From Paenibacillus albiflavus (GTDB lineage: Bacteria; Bacillota; Bacilli; Paenibacillales; NBRC-103111): a stretch of DNA of 64,000 nucleotides. Shown piece after piece: positions 59,857 through 64,000 of the stretch (the first letter of the stretch is position 1; each line of letters begins with the position of its first letter). The stretch covers positions 1 through 64,000 of the forward strand of contig NZ_SKFG01000001.1 of the NCBI RefSeq assembly GCF_004344915.1, given 5' to 3'. Under the pieces are notes generated by a model. It had not been told where the DNA came from, did no database searches, and was given only the letters and a program-made list of their open reading frames with translations. The translations under genes and the position numbers were made by a program.

Positions 59857-60651
59857 CTACTTTGCGCTTCGGACGTAACTCTTTCTTTTGTGAAAAGACA
59901 GTGATCGATAGCGCTGGGCCAGTTTCTCGACGGTAGACTCCGACAGAGCGGATGGGCTGGTCGACAGACTTTTGTTAAGTGCGCTTTTGAGTTGAACTTT
60001 CCCGGGGTGAACGGAATATACGTAATTTCCGTACGTCTCAAATTCTGAAAATCCGAATTGCTTTTTTCGGTTGATGCTTTTCAGAATGGCTTTAAACCAC
60101 TTCGCTCCGTGCCTCGCTTCGATTTTGTTCTTGAGCAACCGCAGCTTCGTTTTGTCGAATAACATGTAGTGCGTCACGAAAGAACGGGGACGTGGAGGTT
60201 TTGTTCCGAGTAGCTTGCGATAGGTGACGAAATATTCAGGCTTGCTCCAGTTCCGGCAATAGAACAGTTGCTTGCCGTCGGCGTAGAATCGGTGTGGCCG
60301 GATCAATACTGTATCGGCGTCGATAATCAAGAAATGCCGCTGTCTCGCAACGGAACTGCTGCCGAGTTTCAACAGCTGCTGGTATAACCAGCCGGATCTC
60401 TCCCATCTTTTGGAACGGTAAGCGATGTGCTTTTTTCGCAGGGGGAGAACCGTACTTTCATGAATAAAGGTACAGCCTTTGATATGGCAGACGGCTTTGA
60501 TTTTGGGGCTATCCGGCGCCACGACGAAAATCCGGCCGATGGGATGCTGCACGTGTTTTCTTACACTGTCGATAACAAAGGGAAGCGTGCCCAAATCTTT
60601 GTCGATGGCCGGAATGACGACGTCGATTTTGATATCAGAGTTCGAGACCAA
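59857..60651 (-). CDS. DUF6492-type glycosyltransferase-like protein
   Basis: A 264-residue protein with a GT-A-like core: DVVIPAIDKDLGTLPFVIDS (about 10-29) as first strand and helix, and a DxD-like LIIDADTVLIRP (about 108-119). The C-terminal third is basic (KSINRKKQFGFSEFETYGNY). It resembles DUF6492 proteins. TTG 60651 has AAAGGAG 10 nt upstream and is favoured over ATG 60684, which precedes that site. Probably sugar transfer; no acceptor known. It lies 5' to the ATP-grasp gene on the same strand. Confidence 0.7.
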   Translation of the reverse strand: MVSNSDIKIDVVIPAIDKDLGTLPFVIDSVRKHVQHPIGRIFVVAPDSPKIKAVCHIKGCTFIHESTVLPLRKKHIAYRSKRWERSGWLYQQLLKLGSSSVARQRHFLIIDADTVLIRPHRFYADGKQLFYCRNWSKPEYFVTYRKLLGTKPPRPRSFVTHYMLFDKTKLRLLKNKIEARHGAKWFKAILKSINRKKQFGFSEFETYGNYVYSVHPGKVQLKSALNKSLSTSPSALSESTVEKLAQRYRSLSFHKRKSYVRSAK

Positions 60652-60716
60652 TGAGAATTCGCTCCTTTCATAGTGGATTCTCATCAGAATATGCTTAGCC
60701 GATCTTTTTAGATTGG

Positions 60717-60756
60717 GGCTGTCGACCCCTCACTTTCCTGTCGACAGCCATTTTTT
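60717..60756 (+). terminator. Orphan plus-strand terminator
   Basis: GGCTGTCGAC (60717-60726) and GTCGACAGCC (60740-60749) form a perfect 10-bp stem directly followed by ATTTTTT. It has the textbook form, but the nearest genes on both sides run on the minus strand; its use is unclear. Confidence 0.65.
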
Positions 60757-60822
60757 CCACCATGGCTCTTCGGCATTCTGGACGTATGCTTATATGCCGG
60801 AGTCGATGCACCTGATCGAAGT

Positions 60823-60873
60823 AAAAAGGATGAGTTAGATCCACCACCAGACGTGAAAGTGCTCATCCTTTTT
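60823..60873. terminator. Terminator of the 60935-61953 minus-strand genes
   Basis: AAAAAGGATGAG (60823-60834) and CTCATCCTTTTT (60862-60873), 12-bp perfect stem with T-tracts on both strands, long 27-nt loop; 62 nt beyond the stop at 60935. Confidence 0.75.
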
Positions 60874-60934
60874 TTATAGGCTACTATTCTTATAACAGGG
60901 TTCTCAGCAAGCACTTATGCTACTAGTGAATACT

Positions 60935-61399
60935 TTAATATTCTCTCTTAATTACAAAAAACGAGCCACGAATGGTTCCGGCCAGTTTAGATTTCTGTCT
61001 GGCAAACTTAAACTTCTCATCTAACTCCTTTGGTACCTCCATCCCCTCAGAAAGCTTAAAACCAACAGCCCGCTTCTTAGGATCATCAACCGTATACATA
61101 ACATTTAGTCCAAGACCATCCTCATAAAATACGTAGGTGAACTGGATATTTTCCACCTGAAAACGGGACGTTTCTAATGGTTTGGCCGCAAACTCAATAC
61201 CACGTTCTTCTTTCAAAATTCGGTTCACGTAATCAAGGTTCTCCTGACTTTCACTAGCGGGTACAACCGTAAATTCATGCTTGTATTTGTTCATAAAGTA
61301 ACGGGCTTCATTCGCACGTAAACCTGCCAGCGCTTCTGCTACAGGTGAAGATTCTAAACCTACTGTAGACACATTTTTAAAATCAACGATATAGGACAA
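60935..61399 (-). CDS. Conserved hypothetical protein (154 aa)
   Basis: I cannot name its family with confidence. It is a soluble alpha/beta protein with SYIVDFKNVSTVGLESSPVA at the start and a strand-rich end TIRGSFFVIKRE. No signal peptide, membrane helix or metal motif. Annotation of similar Paenibacillus proteins as phage tail proteins is a vague memory, and no phage genes are near. TTG 61399 with AGGAGG 7 nt upstream. It follows the GyrI-like gene by 74 nt and probably shares its transcript. Confidence 0.6.
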   Translation of the reverse strand: MSYIVDFKNVSTVGLESSPVAEALAGLRANEARYFMNKYKHEFTVVPASESQENLDYVNRILKEERGIEFAAKPLETSRFQVENIQFTYVFYEDGLGLNVMYTVDDPKKRAVGFKLSEGMEVPKELDEKFKFARQKSKLAGTIRGSFFVIKREY

Positions 61400-61473
61400 C
61401 TTTATTCCTCCTCAATGTATTGCAAGCTTTACGACTTAAAACCTTCTTCGAGCAAAACTCGCATCGGAAGCAT

Positions 61474-61953
61474 TTAGCTTTTCACAACAGGAATCCACAT
61501 TTCACCAAACACTAAGCCGTCTCGCTGCCCCATCTCAACCGTTGCATTTGGCCCACCAACATAGGCATAATTCTTGATTTCTGCCAAGGCTTGACTAAAA
61601 GCAATGCCAGTAAGCTTATTACTGAGCTCATCAGCCGTCTCTGCTTCCCCTTTAACTACGAGATATTCCCCCTTAGGAAATTGGATAACTCTCGATGCTT
61701 CTGGTAACGATTTCTCTGTCATGACGCCAGCATAATGCATCATCTTGTTATTTACCGCTTCGTTCACGGCAAAAATGTAGTCATTTGTGGCTACAGCTTT
61801 CAAAGTATCAAGCCTTCCATCTTGTTCGACGGCCGACCAAAAGTCTGCCTTTTCCTTATTTATGCCGACATAGTCTGTGTAATGGCTCTTAAGCTCCGTT
61901 CCAATCCCCAATACGATAAAACTGTCTTTTTCTTCCAATGTAAATTGTGCCAT
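61474..61953 (-). CDS. GyrI-like / effector-binding domain protein
   Basis: A 159-residue stand-alone GyrI-like (SOUL/AraC effector-binding) domain protein: FTLEEKDSFIVLGIGTELKS (about 4-23), FPKGEYLVVKGEAETADELS (about 92-111), and the closing VFGEMWIPVVKS, the same end as in the ligand domain of the AraC-type protein at 38444. Such domains bind amphipathic or toxic small molecules. ATG 61953 has AGGAG about 12 nt upstream. It is divergent from a WYL-domain regulator that is the likely controller. Confidence 0.78.
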   Translation of the reverse strand: MAQFTLEEKDSFIVLGIGTELKSHYTDYVGINKEKADFWSAVEQDGRLDTLKAVATNDYIFAVNEAVNNKMMHYAGVMTEKSLPEASRVIQFPKGEYLVVKGEAETADELSNKLTGIAFSQALAEIKNYAYVGGPNATVEMGQRDGLVFGEMWIPVVKS

Positions 61954-62053
61954 ATCAATACCATTCTCCTCTTTAATGATTAAATGATTTGTCTTTTCAG
62001 TAAGAAACATACCCATCCAACAACGACGGTGAAATTGTTTCTTCTAGCTTGAT

Positions 62054-62069
62054 AGGTTTATAATAACCT
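62054..62069. promoter_or_regulatory. Inverted repeat around a -10 hexamer
   Basis: AGGTT-TATAAT-AACCT surrounds a TATAAT in the region between the GyrI-like gene and the WYL regulator, 39 nt before the regulator start. ATCAT-N8-ATGAT lies next to it. Either could be an autoregulatory site. Confidence 0.35.
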
Positions 62070-62107
62070 TAAATCATGTCAAAAAATGATACTGTTTAGG
62101 AGCCTCT

Positions 62108-63091
62108 ATGAAAAAAGTTGAACGGATTAATATCATCATGCGGTACATCAACAATCGCGCCCACTTTACAATTACTGAAATCATGCAAGAATTTAATATC
62201 TCTCGTTCGACAGCTATTCGAGATATCAGAGAAATTGAAGCCATGGGGATGCCACTTGTCGCTGAAGTTGGGAGGGATGGGGGTTATTTCGTCATGAACA
62301 ACTCTGTCCTGCCCACTGTTCGCTTTACCGATAATGAGATTAAAGCTCTATTTATTGCCTTTATGGCCACAAGAAATCTACAACTCCCTTATCTGAAAAG
62401 TCGTCAGTCTTTAGCTGAAAAATTACTAGGACTCATCTCAGAAAACCAGCAAGATGATCTAGTTCTTTTAAATCAAATATTACTCTTTGAAGGGACGAAC
62501 CCCAAAAATCCAGATCTGCTTGATCTGTCAGACCTAACCCATCCAATGTTAGAAAAACTCATTCAAATCCTTCTTCTGGATAGCTATTTATTGGTTACCA
62601 TCCAAGAAGAGAGTGCAATAAGTTCTTACCCAATTTATCTGTTGCACCTTTATCGTGAAAAAAGCGTTTGGCTGATCGAAGGCTTTGATTTGAAGGAAGA
62701 AAAAAGGAGGATATTCCCTGTTGATGATCTCACTAATGTAGAAACTTACCCTGAGAAAAAAAGAATAAGTAAAAAAAAGATTTTAGAAAAGCTAAGTAAG
62801 CAGGAAGAAGTCATAAACCTTGTCGTTGAACTTGGTCCAAAGGCAATTACCCAGTTCAAAAAATACCATCCTATAAAAGTTTCAATTTCCTATACGAATC
62901 CTTACCAAACTACAGCCATTTTGAAGACTTTTATCAATGTAAACAATTCAGAAGAAATTACTGAAATAACAAACTGGCTGCTTTTCTTAGGTGGGGATAT
63001 TAAGATCAGAGATGTGCCGAAAGAAGTCTTAGAAGGTTTACAAGAGAGATTATGCTTATACACCAGTAGCATTCCCAGCAATAATTTTTAA
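62108..63091 (+). CDS. HTH-WYL-domain transcriptional regulator
   Basis: A 327-residue regulator of the YafY/DeoR-like HTH-WYL class. Winged HTH MQEFNISRSTAIRDIREIEA (about 25-44) followed by EVGRDGGYFV; the middle WYL-type domain (about 150-225, with SYPIYLLHLYREKSVWLIEG) binds a nucleotide or other ligand; WYL-extension at the C-terminus. TAGGAG precedes the ATG. Divergent from the GyrI-like gene; the pair resembles common regulator/effector units. Confidence 0.85.
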   Translation: MKKVERINIIMRYINNRAHFTITEIMQEFNISRSTAIRDIREIEAMGMPLVAEVGRDGGYFVMNNSVLPTVRFTDNEIKALFIAFMATRNLQLPYLKSRQSLAEKLLGLISENQQDDLVLLNQILLFEGTNPKNPDLLDLSDLTHPMLEKLIQILLLDSYLLVTIQEESAISSYPIYLLHLYREKSVWLIEGFDLKEEKRRIFPVDDLTNVETYPEKKRISKKKILEKLSKQEEVINLVVELGPKAITQFKKYHPIKVSISYTNPYQTTAILKTFINVNNSEEITEITNWLLFLGGDIKIRDVPKEVLEGLQERLCLYTSSIPSNNF

Positions 63092-63101
63092 GCAAAAAAA
63101 T

Positions 63102-63126
63102 GCGACTACCTAATAGTGGCAGTCGC
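63102..63126 (-). terminator. Terminator of metE
   Basis: GCGACTACC (63102-63110) and GGCAGTCGC (63118-63126), one mismatch; on the minus strand ATTTTTTT follows. It lies 41 nt past the metE stop and also faces the convergent WYL gene. Confidence 0.75.
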
Positions 63127-63166
63127 GTCTGCGATACTTGTTTTCTAAGTTAGTTCTACATCTTTC

Positions 63167-64000
63167 TTATTTTCCCAAGGATTGCTCATATTTAGCTCGA
63201 GCTGCATTGGTCGCCTCAACCATATTGTGCAAGGAAGCAACTGTCTCCTCGAGTCCACGTGTCTTAAGTCCGCAGTCTGGATTTATCCAGAACAAATTAG
63301 GATCCAGTACCCGCAAGGCCCGATCTATCATCCCCGTCATCTCTTCTACACTCGGAACGCGAGGACTATGAATATCATAAACGCCTAAGCCTATTCCCAG
63401 CTTGTAAGTATTTTGTTCGAAGCTATGAATCAGCTCCCCGTGACTACGCGATGTTTCGATCGAAATAACATCAGCATCCATCGCCTCTATTGAATCGATC
63501 ATGTCATGGAACTCGCAATAGCACATATGTGTATGAATCTGAGTTGTCTTTTGAACGGTACAAGTAGCAATGCGGAAAGCTTTTACGGCCCACGCAAGAT
63601 ATTCGAACTGTTCGACTGCTTTAAGCGGCAGTCCTTCGCGAATCGCAGGCTCATCAACCTGAATCATGCCAATGCCGGCCTTCTCCAACGCCTCGACTTC
63701 CTGTCTGAGAGCATAAGCCAATTGGTAAGCAATTTGTTCGCGCGGGATATCCTCACGGACAAATGACCAGTTCATGATTGTGATAGGTCCTGTTAACATT
63801 CCTTTTACAGGATGGCTTGTTTGAGATTTTGCGTACTTGGTTTCTTCAACGGTCATTTCACCAATGAAAGCTACGTCTCCGTAGATTACCGGCGGCTTAA
63901 CACAACGGGAACCGTAGGATTGCACCCAGCCGTTTTGTGTAAATGCAAATCCTGCAAGCTTTTCGCCAAAAAACTCCACCATGTCGGTTCTCTCAAACTC
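63167..64000 (-). CDS. metE: Cobalamin-independent methionine synthase, C-terminal part (cut by window edge)
   Basis: 277 residues of the C-terminal catalytic domain of MetE; the gene continues beyond the window. Strong family strings: [53 protein letters not shown] and [13 protein letters not shown]. The zinc ligands are visible: His and Cys in THMCYCEF, Glu in [10 protein letters not shown], and Cys in [10 protein letters not shown]. It transfers a methyl group from 5-methyltetrahydropteroyl-polyglutamate to homocysteine. The expected upstream control, such as an S-box or T-box, lies outside the window. Confidence 0.93.
   Translation of the reverse strand, partial: EFERTDMVEFFGEKLAGFAFTQNGWVQSYGSRCVKPPVIYGDVAFIGEMTVEETKYAKSQTSHPVKGMLTGPITIMNWSFVREDIPREQIAYQLAYALRQEVEALEKAGIGMIQVDEPAIREGLPLKAVEQFEYLAWAVKAFRIATCTVQKTTQIHTHMCYCEFHDMIDSIEAMDADVISIETSRSHGELIHSFEQNTYKLGIGLGVYDIHSPRVPSVEEMTGMIDRALRVLDPNLFWINPDCGLKTRGLEETVASLHNMVEATNAARAKYEQSLGK

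Overview
The window reads as a piece of chromosome from a low-to-moderate GC, endospore-forming Firmicute, most likely Paenibacillus or a close relative. Supporting this are strong AGGAGG-type ribosome binding sites, frequent TTG and GTG starts, a SpoVB-like flippase, a YheC/YheD-type ATP-grasp protein, and close homologues of Bacillus YoxD, YozG/YoaS/YoaT, Mhq enzymes and DUF3888 proteins. No rRNA, tRNA, CRISPR array, prophage or intact insertion sequence was seen. Most genes lie on the minus strand.

Layout. 0-8 kb: acyltransferase (cut by the edge), serine hydrolase, acetyltransferase, SpoVB-like flippase, a small acidic protein, then a Crp regulator - nucleoside phosphorylase - PnuC-type transporter operon. 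8-16.3 kb: a tight five-gene minus-strand operon (SWIM zinc finger, HEAT-repeat protein, MoxR AAA+ ATPase, DUF5682 protein, VWA protein), the best candidate for a poorly understood multi-protein system. 16.5-24.7 kb: acetamidase/formamidase, lipoprotein, methyltransferase, divergent DinB/CGNR pair, a yoaS-yozG-yoaT-like membrane operon, and nagA with its DeoR regulator. 25-27.3 kb: three-gene quinone-detoxification operon behind an MhqR-like operator. 27.4-32.9 kb: ABC exporter with its two-component system. 33-45 kb: mixed small regulators and enzymes, including yoxD, a lone arsB, AraC and TetR units, and a LacI-MFS-HAD sugar unit. 45-53.2 kb: redox and electrophile-stress genes (azoreductase with Rrf2; Rrf2-thioredoxin reductase-thioredoxin; TetR with two flavodoxin-like proteins). 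53.4-55.3 kb: ECF sigma factor and membrane anti-sigma-like protein. 55.5-60.7 kb: GDP-mannose genes (manC, gmd) mixed with gene debris, then the ATP-grasp and DUF6492 genes. 61-64 kb: a GyrI-like protein facing a WYL regulator, and the 3' part of metE.

Two themes recur. First, gene decay: at least six recognisable fragments (5'-nucleotidase, AraC, solute-binding protein, a second copy of the yoxD 3' end, a glycosyltransferase N-terminus, a glyoxalase-fold protein). Second, dispersed intergenic hairpin elements that sit mostly where genes converge; one family has three copies whose stem changes are compensated on both arms, so it is probably a functional bidirectional terminator.

All functional names come from reading motifs and from memory of the families; no database search was run. 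Start sites were moved from the longest frame where a ribosome binding site supported a later codon.
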